In this document: one piece after another, positions 1-5,747 of the stretch | Numbering within the stretch: the stretch's first letter is position 1 | How the letters are laid out: each line of letters opens with the position of its first letter | DNA from: CABMGO01 sp964408125 | Lineage (GTDB): Archaea; Nanobdellota; Nanobdellia; Pacearchaeales; GW2011-AR1 | Assembly (NCBI GenBank): GCA_964408125.1 | Contig: CAYOYC010000022.1 | Location: 1 to 10,019 of the forward strand | Reading direction: 5' to 3' | DNA: 10,019 nt | Translations under genes and position numbers: made by a program | The notes under the pieces: model-generated | Told to the model about the DNA's origin: nothing | The model's input: the letters and a program-made list of their open reading frames with translations, nothing else | Databases searched by the model: none

Positions 1-111
1 ATTCACTCCGAGCTAAAGCAGGGAAGTTTTCTTTCAGCGGGCGAGTTCATAAAAAATAAACAGATTACGAGTTTATATATTTTACACACCCTTAAAAATG
101 CTCCAACTTAA
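1..111 (+). CDS. possible 3' end of a plus-strand gene cut by the window edge
   Basis: The first 50 bases are about 48% GC, clearly richer than the rest of the window, and two plus-strand frames are open from the left edge. Frame 1 runs to a TAA at 109-111 and would overlap the end of the ATPase gene by 20 bases. Frame 3 runs to a TAA at 57-59 and ends in a basic tail (GKFSFSGRVHKK), leaving a 32-base gap to the convergent ATPase stop, which matches the spacing of the other convergent pair in the window. Frame 3 therefore seems slightly more natural, but neither fragment is recognisable as a family. The segment could also be part of a stable RNA. This is an edge call only. Confidence 0.2.
   Translation: MHSELKQGSFLSAGEFIKNKQITSLYILHTLKNAPT
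50..62 (-). terminator. T-rich stretch after the ATPase gene
   Basis: Read on the minus strand, this is TGTTTATTTTTTA, about 30 bases beyond the ATPase stop codon. Archaeal transcription commonly ends at T-runs without a hairpin, so this is the best candidate stop signal for the ATPase transcript. No stem-loop is present. An A/T-rich TATA-like block at 71-80 lies between the two and makes the assignment less certain. Confidence 0.3.
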
Positions 112-2731
112 AAAATTCCTTCTTTTCATTAATCTTCTTAAGCATATTAAAGAATAAAATAATGGACAAAGATGCTACGATGGCCACAGCCCATTCTATC
201 CATCCCAATGGCGCCGTCTCAAACACTTTATTTAGCGGAGTATAAACTATAGCAAGAGTCGCCAACACCGACCCAATCGAAGCATAGAACAAATACTTAT
301 TCACTCTCAAGGCCGTCCAATTAACAACCCTTCTAAATGAAATAAAATTATACGCATTAGCAATTTCAATAAAAATCAAAGTCGCTAAGGCCGTAGTCCT
401 AGCATAAATAAAATTATGACCTAAAACATTAAACACCACATAGAATACGGCCAACATCATCAATGCCATATATGCACCTGAAATTGCAAGCCAAGCTACC
501 AAAGAACGATTTAATATCTCCCGTTTTTTCCTCGGCCTCTCCTTCATAACATCATTAGACTGCGGAGTTATCGCAAGAGTTATCGCGGGCAAATCATCCG
601 TAACCAAATTCATAAACAAAATATGTATCGCCAACAACAACGGAATCTGCCAACCCAAATAAGGCGATAACAAAACGCCAATAAACAAAATAGATAGCTC
701 CGTAACTTTACACGAAAGCAAATAGCTAATAAATTTTCTAATATTTTTAAAAATAGTTCTCCCTTCTTTTATCGCAATTACTATCGTCGCAAAATTATCA
801 TCTTTTAAGGTCAAATCCGCAACCGATCTAGAAACATCTGTTCCATTTTTCCCCATCGCAACACCGATATGAGCTTCTTTTAAAGCCGGAGCATCATTTA
901 CTCCGTCACCAGTCATCGTAACAATTTCTCCATTCATTTTCAAAGCCTTAATAATTTTCATCTTATGTTCCGGCTTAACTCTCGCAAAAATAGAAATATC
1001 CGCAACAATTTTAGACAATTCCTGCTCAGAAATTTTATCCAGCTCATAACCCTCCATAACTTTTCCATTCAGCCCAATTTTTTTAGCAATAGCAACAGCC
1101 GTTTCTCGATTATCCCCAGTAATCATCTTAACGCTAATCCCAGAATTCAAACAAACTCTAATCGCCTCAGATACCTCCTCCCTAGGAGGATCCTCAATCC
1201 CAGCAAATCCAATAAAAACCAAATCGTCCTCAAAATGATCCTTTGAAAAATCTTTGACGGATTTATATGCAAACGCAAGCGTCCTAAAAGACTCCTTCAT
1301 TAATTTACTATTAACATCCAATATTCTTTTTTTCTCCATAGCCGTCATCCTAAAAACACCGTCCTGTCTTCTAACATATTTACATCTCTCCAATAAAATT
1401 TCTGGCGCACCTTTCGAATAAACAAAATTTCCATCCTTAGTTTTACACAAAACACTCATTATCTTTCTCTCAGAATTAAAGGGAATTTCCTCAACTCTTT
1501 TAAATGTCATATCTTCTGGATAAATCTCTGCCTTCGACGCCATAACAAGTAGAGAAGCTTCAGTCGGACTTCCTATCGTATGATAAATTTTATCTTCACC
1601 AGTTCTTTCGATCCGCGCATCATTACACAAAACCGCACACTTAACCAACTCATTAAGAACAATTTCTTTTTTAAAATCAATTTTTTTACCACCAATCCAA
1701 AAGTCCCCATTCCCCTCATAACCGACCCCTGAAACATCAACTATATTATTATCCTGAAATATTTTTTTAACAGTCATCTCCCCCTTAGTTATCGTACCTG
1801 TTTTATCCGAACAAATAACCGTCGTCTCGCCAAGAGTTTCAATAATAGACATTCTATTCACAATCGCATTTTGTTTAGCCATTCTATATGCACCAGCTGA
1901 CAAAGCAGTAATCAAAACAACCGGCAGCCCCTCCGGAAACGCCGCAACACACAACGCAATCATCAGGACCAAAGTATCAACTAATAAATCCTCAGAAAAT
2001 GGCTTCCCAAAAAAAATCACCGCACCAGTTATAATAGAAAAGAAAAGCGCAAGAAAAATAACATATCTAGAAATCTTATTAATCTTATTTTGTAACGGCA
2101 ATTCTTTTTCAGCAGAAGAAATCATCCCCGCAATTTTTCCAAACTTCGTATTCATTCCAGTATGCAGAACCCTCGCCAAACATCTTCCATTAACAACAAA
2201 ACATCCCATAAAAATCATATTTTCATCTGAATATTTCCTATCATCCTTCGATATAACCTTTACAACCTCTTTTGCCTCTCCAGTTAAAACAGATTCATTA
2301 ACAAACAAATCTTTTTGATCTAACAACAAACAATCAGCCGGGATACGCTCTCCATTTCTTAAAACAACCACATCCCCCGGAACAATCTCCCTCGTCAAAA
2401 CTTCCCTTTCTTTCCCATCCCTAATAACTATTGAAATAGGAACCATCATCCCTTTCAACGAAGCAATAACCTTCTCCGCACGATATTCCTGAATAAACCC
2501 AATTCCAACAACAAGAACAATTACCACCAAAATTACATACGCAGTTACAGATTTACCGACAAAAAAAGAGAGAGCCATCGCAACAATCAGCAAATAAATA
2601 ATTACATTACGCTTTACTTGTCTCAAAAATATTTTTAAAGGAGAACTCAAGGAAGTTTCCCTAATTTCATTAAATCCATACTCCTCAATCTTCTTTTTAG
2701 CTTCTTTCTCGCTAAGCCCCTTTCTTTGCAT
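92..2731 (-). CDS. P-type cation-transporting ATPase, Ca2+-pump class (type II)
   Basis: This is an ATP-driven membrane cation pump, most likely for export of Ca2+ or a similar ion. The 879 residues show the complete type II layout: actuator-domain LTGEA at 149-153; phosphorylation motif DKTGT at 309-313 with Asp309 as phospho-acceptor; nucleotide-domain KGAPE at 440-444; TGDNRETA at 538-545; and hinge TGDGVND at 607-613. About ten membrane segments are visible: roughly 41-58, 62-81, 222-241, 252-275, 666-690, 697-720, 743-770, 778-797, 812-832 and 846-865. Ion-site residues resemble SERCA: PEGLP in M4 (Glu267), NLVTDD in M6 (Asn708, Thr711, Asp712), Glu678 in M5 and Glu789 in M8. The oddity is Lys675, where SERCA has Asn768. 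Length is normal for prokaryotic type II pumps. A TATA-like box 22-29 bases upstream suggests a leaderless transcript. The class is sure; the transported ion is not. Confidence 0.95.
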   Translation of the reverse strand: MQRKGLSEKEAKKKIEEYGFNEIRETSLSSPLKIFLRQVKRNVIIYLLIVAMALSFFVGKSVTAYVILVVIVLVVGIGFIQEYRAEKVIASLKGMMVPISIVIRDGKEREVLTREIVPGDVVVLRNGERIPADCLLLDQKDLFVNESVLTGEAKEVVKVISKDDRKYSDENMIFMGCFVVNGRCLARVLHTGMNTKFGKIAGMISSAEKELPLQNKINKISRYVIFLALFFSIITGAVIFFGKPFSEDLLVDTLVLMIALCVAAFPEGLPVVLITALSAGAYRMAKQNAIVNRMSIIETLGETTVICSDKTGTITKGEMTVKKIFQDNNIVDVSGVGYEGNGDFWIGGKKIDFKKEIVLNELVKCAVLCNDARIERTGEDKIYHTIGSPTEASLLVMASKAEIYPEDMTFKRVEEIPFNSERKIMSVLCKTKDGNFVYSKGAPEILLERCKYVRRQDGVFRMTAMEKKRILDVNSKLMKESFRTLAFAYKSVKDFSKDHFEDDLVFIGFAGIEDPPREEVSEAIRVCLNSGISVKMITGDNRETAVAIAKKIGLNGKVMEGYELDKISEQELSKIVADISIFARVKPEHKMKIIKALKMNGEIVTMTGDGVNDAPALKEAHIGVAMGKNGTDVSRSVADLTLKDDNFATIVIAIKEGRTIFKNIRKFISYLLSCKVTELSILFIGVLLSPYLGWQIPLLLAIHILFMNLVTDDLPAITLAITPQSNDVMKERPRKKREILNRSLVAWLAISGAYMALMMLAVFYVVFNVLGHNFIYARTTALATLIFIEIANAYNFISFRRVVNWTALRVNKYLFYASIGSVLATLAIVYTPLNKVFETAPLGWIEWAVAIVASLSIILFFNMLKKINEKKEFFKLEHF

Positions 2732-2752
2732 AATCGAATAAGAATATTTGGT

Positions 2753-2760
2753 TTAATAAA
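2753..2760 (-). promoter_or_regulatory. TATA-like box of the ATPase gene
   Basis: On the minus strand this is TTTATTAA, centred about 26 bases before the ATPase ATG. That spacing puts transcription start at or near the A of the start codon, as in archaeal leaderless genes. No SD is seen in the short upstream stretch. The call rests on spacing and composition only, in a very AT-rich interval. Confidence 0.4.
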
Positions 2761-2799
2761 TCTAATGAAAAACTATTAAAAACTAAACAAACCGCCTAA

Positions 2800-2808
2800 T
2801 TTAAATAA
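2800..2808 (+). promoter_or_regulatory. TATA-like box of the 51-residue membrane protein gene
   Basis: TTTAAATAA is centred about 25 bases before the ATG at 2829, again predicting a leaderless message. With the minus-strand box at 2753-2760 it makes a compact divergent promoter region of 97 bases between the ATPase and this small gene. Confidence 0.45.
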
Positions 2809-2828
2809 TTGATATCCTTAATTAAAAT

Positions 2829-2984
2829 ATGAAAAACCTTTGGATAATTTCCCTAATTGTCGGATTAGTCGTATTATTATTCTTCCCAGAACCAGAAACA
2901 AATTTTATTTATTATTTATTAACCGGAGCATTCTTCGGTGTTCTAACAATTGTTTTGTTTAAAGGGAATAAACGTAAATCATAA
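2829..2984 (+). CDS. small two-helix membrane protein (51 aa), unknown function
   Basis: ATG at 2829 to TAA at 2982-2984 encodes 51 residues. Two hydrophobic segments are visible, about residues 4-20 (LWIISLIVGLVVLLFF) and 27-44, joined by an acidic turn (PEPET) and followed by a basic tail (KGNKRKS). By the positive-inside rule the tail should face the cytoplasm, making a helical hairpin. It is the only confidently placed plus-strand gene on the left side, divergent from the ATPase and convergent with the metallolyase (32-base gap). A well-spaced TATA-like box supports expression. I do not recognise a family. A role linked to the neighbouring pump would be speculation. Confidence 0.6.
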   Translation: MKNLWIISLIVGLVVLLFFPEPETNFIYYLLTGAFFGVLTIVLFKGNKRKS

Positions 2985-3016
2985 AATTTATTTCAATCAT
3001 CATACGTTCTAGGTTT

Positions 3017-4003
3017 TTATACATGCAGTTTGGCTATTGCACTTCGAATAAATTTTCCCGCCTCGCAAACTTTATCATAATCCAGTTCCGTTGAAATTTC
3101 TTTACATCCGACTCTCTCCATAAATGGATAATCTGGATTATCTACTTGTTTTGTTATAAAATAATTTGCATATTCTGTAGAAGCATTTGGCGGAACATCA
3201 TCTCCACATGGAATTGTGTGCCTCTCTCTTCCAACAACCGGTCTAACCACATCCATTATAGAAGTATCAAAAACACGCACACCATCCGCAAGCACTGTCA
3301 CAATATCTGCTTCCCAAGTTATATAATTATTTTCATGAAAATGCAGAGCAATTTTTTCTAACGGAAGATGAGATCTAATAGCAGACCACTTTTTAATAAA
3401 CTCTCCTGGAACCGCATGCCCCCTTGAATCACCAAGCGCAACCTCATGACATCCCAAATCAAGAAGCATTTTAGTCCATCCAATTACACTCCCGAGTGGA
3501 GCATCTATTGAATTTTCATATCCAAAAGCCGCAGAAACATATCCCCTAAAATATTTTACACCCCCTTGTTTCGCCCTCTCAATATGCCTTTTTATGTTAT
3601 CGAAAACCTGATTTCCAGACAATCGATAAAGACTAAAATTTCTTTTCTCACTTGCAGAAATTGAAAAAGAAAGTTCATCAGGCATACCTGGGTCTTCCGT
3701 TAGCTGCCCAGAATCTAAAAGTTTTTTTATTTTATCTTGTGGATAATTTTGACCATATGGCCCCACATAAACAGAATATCTAGCATGCTTCCCTTGAGAA
3801 CCGCCCCTTAATCTTGATAATAATTCAAACGTATCTCCCATATATGGATATTTCTCATAATTTACACTCGCTCCAATTTCGACTCTCTCTACTCCGGCAC
3901 CTTCAAGCATCCTTATTGTATGATAAACATCTTGAGTTAGTGGACTTACCCTATGAGAAAATCTCCAATCTCTTGGCCCAACTTCGTTAAGAACGACTTT
4001 CAT
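3017..4003 (-). CDS. HMG-CoA-lyase-like DRE-TIM metallolyase
   Basis: This is a 328-residue TIM-barrel enzyme of the HMGL-like family, which make or break C-C bonds next to a carbonyl, often with acyl-CoA substrates. The N-terminal EVGPRDW (7-13) matches the EVGPRDG signature, giving Arg11 and Asp12 as catalytic and metal residues. RGYVSAAFGY (153-162) corresponds to the RGYVS strand of HMG-CoA lyases. GDSRGHAVPG (191-200) matches the GDT-G-P strand motif. LHFHEN (220-225) supplies the paired metal histidines His221 and His223. Near the C-terminus Cys266 and the N-x-x-T-E run at 273-277 stand where HMG-CoA lyase has its active-site Cys and metal Asn, but the loop between them is shortened and rewritten. 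The enzyme class is well supported. The substrate is uncertain, since homocitrate-, citramalate- and 4-hydroxy-2-oxovalerate-type enzymes share the fold. No pathway partners are in view. Confidence 0.85.
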   Translation of the reverse strand: MKVVLNEVGPRDWRFSHRVSPLTQDVYHTIRMLEGAGVERVEIGASVNYEKYPYMGDTFELLSRLRGGSQGKHARYSVYVGPYGQNYPQDKIKKLLDSGQLTEDPGMPDELSFSISASEKRNFSLYRLSGNQVFDNIKRHIERAKQGGVKYFRGYVSAAFGYENSIDAPLGSVIGWTKMLLDLGCHEVALGDSRGHAVPGEFIKKWSAIRSHLPLEKIALHFHENNYITWEADIVTVLADGVRVFDTSIMDVVRPVVGRERHTIPCGDDVPPNASTEYANYFITKQVDNPDYPFMERVGCKEISTELDYDKVCEAGKFIRSAIAKLHV

Positions 4004-4052
4004 ATAAAAAAGGGATAAATTTACGTAATAAGCATAATCAGTATAGTTAACA

Positions 4053-4063
4053 GATTATATATC
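4053..4063 (-). promoter_or_regulatory. TATA-like box of the metallolyase gene
   Basis: On the minus strand this reads GATATATAATC, 50-60 bases before the ATG at 4003, which would give a leader of about 30 bases. No SD-like sequence is visible in that leader. The GC-rich element at 4102-4114 lies about 40 bases further upstream. Confidence 0.35.
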
Positions 4064-4101
4064 TTGGAATATACAGAATATCTTTTTAGGATAGGACCTT
4101 A

Positions 4102-4114
4102 GACGCCCCAACCG
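4102..4114 (-). repeat. GC-rich upstream element, copy A
   Basis: Plus strand GACGCCCCAACCG; minus strand CGGTTGGGGCGTC. It is identical over 13 bases to copy C (10007-10019) and shares 11 contiguous bases with copy B (4563-4575). It lies 99-111 bases upstream of the metallolyase start. ACGCCC at 4103-4108 can pair with GGGCGT at 4125-4130, a 6-bp stem around a 16-base loop, which is striking in such AT-rich surroundings. It may be a regulatory site or part of an RNA leader. Confidence 0.5.
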
Positions 4115-4139
4115 ATAGTAGTGCGGGCGTTTTAATTAG

Positions 4140-4292
4140 TTATTTTTTCTTAAACAATTTTTGTATTAAAGGACGCACATCATACCCTAATCCGAATCCA
4201 ACAAACAGCATTCCGATAAATTTATTGCTAGTTAAAAGAGCAATTCCAACTACAACCAATCCTGCCCCTAATGTGTCTTGCCAATATTTCAT
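4140..4292 (-). CDS. small two-helix membrane protein (50 aa)
   Basis: ATG at 4290-4292 to TAA at 4140-4142 encodes 50 residues. There is a hydrophobic stretch at about 9-21 (GAGLVVVGIALLT), a short polar turn (SNK), a second stretch at about 25-36 (FIGMLFVGFGLG), then a basic tail ending LFKKK. Its ATG overlaps the TGA of the upstream 63-residue gene in an ATGA arrangement, so the two are very probably translationally coupled and act together. The glycine-rich helices suggest close packing, perhaps as oligomers. I recognise no family. It is short, but the coupling and the clean two-helix pattern make a real gene likely. Confidence 0.6.
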   Translation of the reverse strand: MKYWQDTLGAGLVVVGIALLTSNKFIGMLFVGFGLGYDVRPLIQKLFKKK

Positions 4293-4480
4293 TTTTCAAA
4301 AAATCCTCTTCCAATTAAAAATCCACAAAATATTCCAATTAAAAATAAAAGCCCTTCTGGAACTTTGTCTTTTGATAATAATACTGCAATTATTGCAATG
4401 GCAGGTGCAATCCCAAACATAGCCCTTTTTGGAATAATAAAATGTTCCTTTTTTGGTTTTGTTTTTACTTTTTTCCCCAT
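4289..4480 (-). CDS. small basic two-helix membrane protein (63 aa)
   Basis: A strongly basic N-terminus (GKKVKTKPKK) precedes two hydrophobic segments, about 21-36 (MFGIAPAIAIIAVLL) and 43-57 (GLLFLIGIFCGFLIG), with a short charged link (SKDKVPE). The basic start should stay in the cytoplasm, giving a helical hairpin with both ends inside. It is first in a two-gene unit with the 50-residue protein at 4140-4292, overlapping by four bases. A TATA-like box lies at 4521-4532 and a GC-rich element at 4563-4575 upstream. The domain family is not recognised. Phage-holin-like or transporter-accessory roles are conceivable but unsupported. Confidence 0.6.
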   Translation of the reverse strand: MGKKVKTKPKKEHFIIPKRAMFGIAPAIAIIAVLLSKDKVPEGLLFLIGIFCGFLIGRGFFEK

Positions 4481-4520
4481 TTGTCTTTATTTTGTTTTCT
4501 TATAATTTTAAGAGGAATTT

Positions 4521-4532
4521 AATATTTTTAAA
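4521..4532 (-). promoter_or_regulatory. TATA-like box of the small membrane gene pair
   Basis: On the minus strand this reads TTTAAAAATATT, 41-52 bases before the ATG at 4480, predicting a leader of about 15-20 bases. Copy B of the GC-rich element begins about 30 bases further upstream. Confidence 0.35.
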
Positions 4533-4562
4533 TTTAACTAAATTCTGCTGCAACGCCCTAGG

Positions 4563-4575
4563 GGCGCCCCAACCG
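4563..4575 (-). repeat. GC-rich upstream element, copy B
   Basis: Plus strand GGCGCCCCAACCG, differing from copies A and C in one base (G for A at the second position). It lies 83-95 bases upstream of the start of the 63-residue membrane protein. The flank is rich in palindromes: CCCTAGGG at 4556-4563 and GGGGCGCCCC at 4561-4570 overlap here. GTGAC occurs twice just to the right (4578-4582 and 4590-4594). Confidence 0.5.
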
Positions 4576-4697
4576 CCGTGACAGGAGATGTGACCATTTT
4601 GATGGGTGGACAGAATTAGAGATAATTATACTCAATTGTAAAGCTTTTTTGTCTTCTATAATCTTCCACGCCTAAACCACTCTAAAGCAATATAAAA

Positions 4698-4874
4698 ATG
4701 TTGCCTGTCCTCACAGCCCTCCGCTCATCTGGCAGTGCCAATATCTCTATATATGTCAGTGCCAATCTGCGATTTTCTCTAGAATTTGCCGACGACCGCC
4801 CACTTTTTAATACAGAAATCTTGGTGGCAATTTTGGCTATTTGTGAGAATTCTCGAATATTTTATTTATTTTAA
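4698..4874 (+). CDS. tentative 58-codon reading frame, possibly not coding
   Basis: ATG at 4698 to TAA at 4872-4874 encodes 58 residues, overlapping the end of AbiEii by nine bases on the opposite strand. It uses GC-richer codons (CTC, GTC, GCC, CGC) than its neighbours. The two CAGTGCCAAT copies lie 24 bases apart, so both read Ser-Ala-Asn in this frame. Residues 19-28 (YVSANLRFSL) resemble residues 21-29 of another short plus-strand frame at 6538-6687 on the far side of the AbiE pair. No SD or well-spaced TATA box is seen. The antisense frame at 4682-4861 is equally open and looks at least as protein-like. At most one of them is likely to be a gene. Confidence 0.2.
   Translation: MLPVLTALRSSGSANISIYVSANLRFSLEFADDRPLFNTEILVAILAICENSRIFYLF
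4733..4742 (+). repeat. 10-base direct repeat, copy 1
   Basis: CAGTGCCAAT occurs here and again at 4757-4766, start-to-start distance 24 bases. The first copy also sits in the short inverted repeat TGGCA-G-TGCCA (4730-4740). Tandem sites about two helical turns apart are typical of protein-binding arrays. The inner AGTGCCAA appears in reverse orientation at 6576-6583, beyond the AbiE operon. Confidence 0.4.
4757..4766 (+). repeat. 10-base direct repeat, copy 2
   Basis: Second CAGTGCCAAT, 24 bases after the first and separated from it by an A/T-rich spacer (ATCTCTATATATGT). Confidence 0.4.
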
Positions 4875-5747
4875 ACTTAATACTTCTTTCTTTATTAAAT
4901 CAATCATCTCAGAAACATTTATTTCTTGATCTTTTTTTAATACTGTAGAAATCTCTTTTTTGTCTAAATTATCTGCCTTTGAGCTTAAATTTTCAATAAA
5001 ACTAAAAAATTCTTTTTCTTCAAATGGTTTTGATTCGTTTATTTTAAGTAACGCTAACTTTAGTATCTCTTTATCAAATTTTAACTTTTTTTCTTTTAAA
5101 ATAAAATATATATCAAAAACATCACGAATGGCAATATTCTTTCTTGTAATCAATGCTCTAAATTTTTCTGCAAAGTTTTCAACAATATCAATTGCTTCTA
5201 TCTTTATATCTTCTTCTAAAATAGGTTTTCCTAGTGAGTCTATAAATTCATGATGAATTGGCCTCATCTTAGTTTCATTAATTAATTTCTTTCTAAATGA
5301 AATTTCTATTTTTATCTTCTGGGATAGTTCGCTTATAACAGACTTATAGCTAGCGATAATTTCCAATCCAACTATGTTTGGTTTTTCTTTAGAAGTTAGC
5401 ATTTTCCACCCAACACCCAACTCCTTACTTGTCTCAATTCCTAGATTTTCTAGTATTTCAAATATTATTCTCCTTAATTCATCGAGTTTCTTCTTTACTT
5501 CGCCCTTAGATAATCCTTTCACATCTTGATTATAAACAAAGTCTAAATCCTCACTTAATCTATAGAAACCCAAGTAACATTTGTTTAGACATGTCCCGCC
5601 CTTAAAGACCAGATTGTGTATTTTCTTCTCAGACAATTTATGTAATATTTTTGTAAGATGGTAATCTTTTTCTATTAAATCTGGACGAAAATTAGTTCTT
5701 CTTCCTATTTCAATAATATTTTCTTTTAAATCAATCTGATTTTCCAT
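4866..5747 (-). CDS. abiEii: AbiEii-type nucleotidyltransferase toxin
   Basis: This 293-residue protein is the toxin of a type IV-like AbiE toxin-antitoxin pair. Proteins of this family belong to the DNA polymerase beta-like nucleotidyltransferases, and characterised relatives add nucleotides to tRNA or otherwise block growth during phage infection. The family signature is complete: FKGGTCLNK (48-56), then RLSEDLDF (63-70) with metal ligands Asp67 and Asp69, a beta strand KIKIEISF (144-151), and a C-terminal motif with ENFAEKFRA (190-198) followed by RDVFDIY (208-214). Length is normal for the family. The start overlaps the end of the antitoxin gene by 22 bases, so translation is coupled and the toxin comes second, as usual. 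In this setting it probably serves defence against viruses or plasmids, or stabilises a mobile element. Family membership is very sure; the exact target is not known. Confidence 0.93.
   Translation of the reverse strand: MENQIDLKENIIEIGRRTNFRPDLIEKDYHLTKILHKLSEKKIHNLVFKGGTCLNKCYLGFYRLSEDLDFVYNQDVKGLSKGEVKKKLDELRRIIFEILENLGIETSKELGVGWKMLTSKEKPNIVGLEIIASYKSVISELSQKIKIEISFRKKLINETKMRPIHHEFIDSLGKPILEEDIKIEAIDIVENFAEKFRALITRKNIAIRDVFDIYFILKEKKLKFDKEILKLALLKINESKPFEEKEFFSFIENLSSKADNLDKKEISTVLKKDQEINVSEMIDLIKKEVLSLK

Larger units (their letters stand above)
4682..4861 (-). pseudogene. possible remnant of a protein gene, no start codon
   Basis: On the minus strand, directly after the AbiEii stop, a 60-codon frame runs open to a TAG at 4682-4684 without any ATG or GTG that would give most of its length; the first TTG comes late. 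The translation begins NIREFSQIAKIATKISVLKS and continues as an arginine-rich, soluble-looking sequence (SRENRRLALTYIEILALP). It reads more like protein than the usual shadow of a non-coding stretch, so it may be a decayed fragment. It is antisense to the tentative frame at 4698-4874, and both may be artefacts of one GC-rich non-coding element. Confidence 0.2.
4481..4865. other. 385-base intergenic stretch of mixed composition
   Basis: Between the small membrane pair and the AbiEii gene there is no confident gene. It holds the TATA-like box (4521-4532), copy B of the GC-rich element (4563-4575), an AT-rich middle part (about 4610-4660), and a GC-richer part (about 4700-4805) with a direct repeat, a short inverted repeat (TGGCA-G-TGCCA at 4730-4740), and open frames on both strands. 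A 10-base palindrome GAGAATTCTC lies at 4845-4854, just beyond the AbiEii stop, and could be a small hairpin at the transcript end. Composition unlike the neighbours suggests an insertion or a decayed gene. Confidence 0.5.

Noticed and set aside
1..50. Minus-strand TTTAGCTCGGAG resembling a tRNA D-arm at the left edge
   Set aside because: The preceding bases do not give a sensible acceptor stem and the rest lies outside the window, so no cloverleaf can be tested.
3..50. 15-codon minus-strand frame beginning with ATG at 48-50, with a TATA-like run 25 bases upstream
   Set aside because: Too short to support, no conserved feature, and the bases are better explained by plus-strand frames open from the edge.
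86..97. 12-base word ACACCCTTAAAA repeated at 9979-9990
   Set aside because: The first copy spans the ATPase stop codon and its flanks share nothing further, so it is probably chance in A-rich sequence.
965..1246. Plus-strand open frame of 93 codons inside the ATPase gene
   Set aside because: It lies antisense within a gene with complete family motifs; its low-complexity Asn/Ser/Leu content is typical of a shadow frame.
4103..4130. ACGCCC/GGGCGT hairpin followed by TTTT as a plus-strand intrinsic terminator
   Set aside because: No plus-strand gene leads into it, the loop is long, and archaeal termination does not rely on hairpins. It is better kept as part of the repeated GC-rich element.
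4278..4505. Plus-strand frames opposite the small membrane pair
   Set aside because: They are antisense to two coupled frames with clear helix-turn-helix membrane patterns and have no promoter or ribosome site.
4733..4766. CRISPR array suggested by regularly spaced repeats
   Set aside because: Only two 10-base copies with a 14-base spacer; CRISPR repeats are longer and more numerous, and no cas gene is present.
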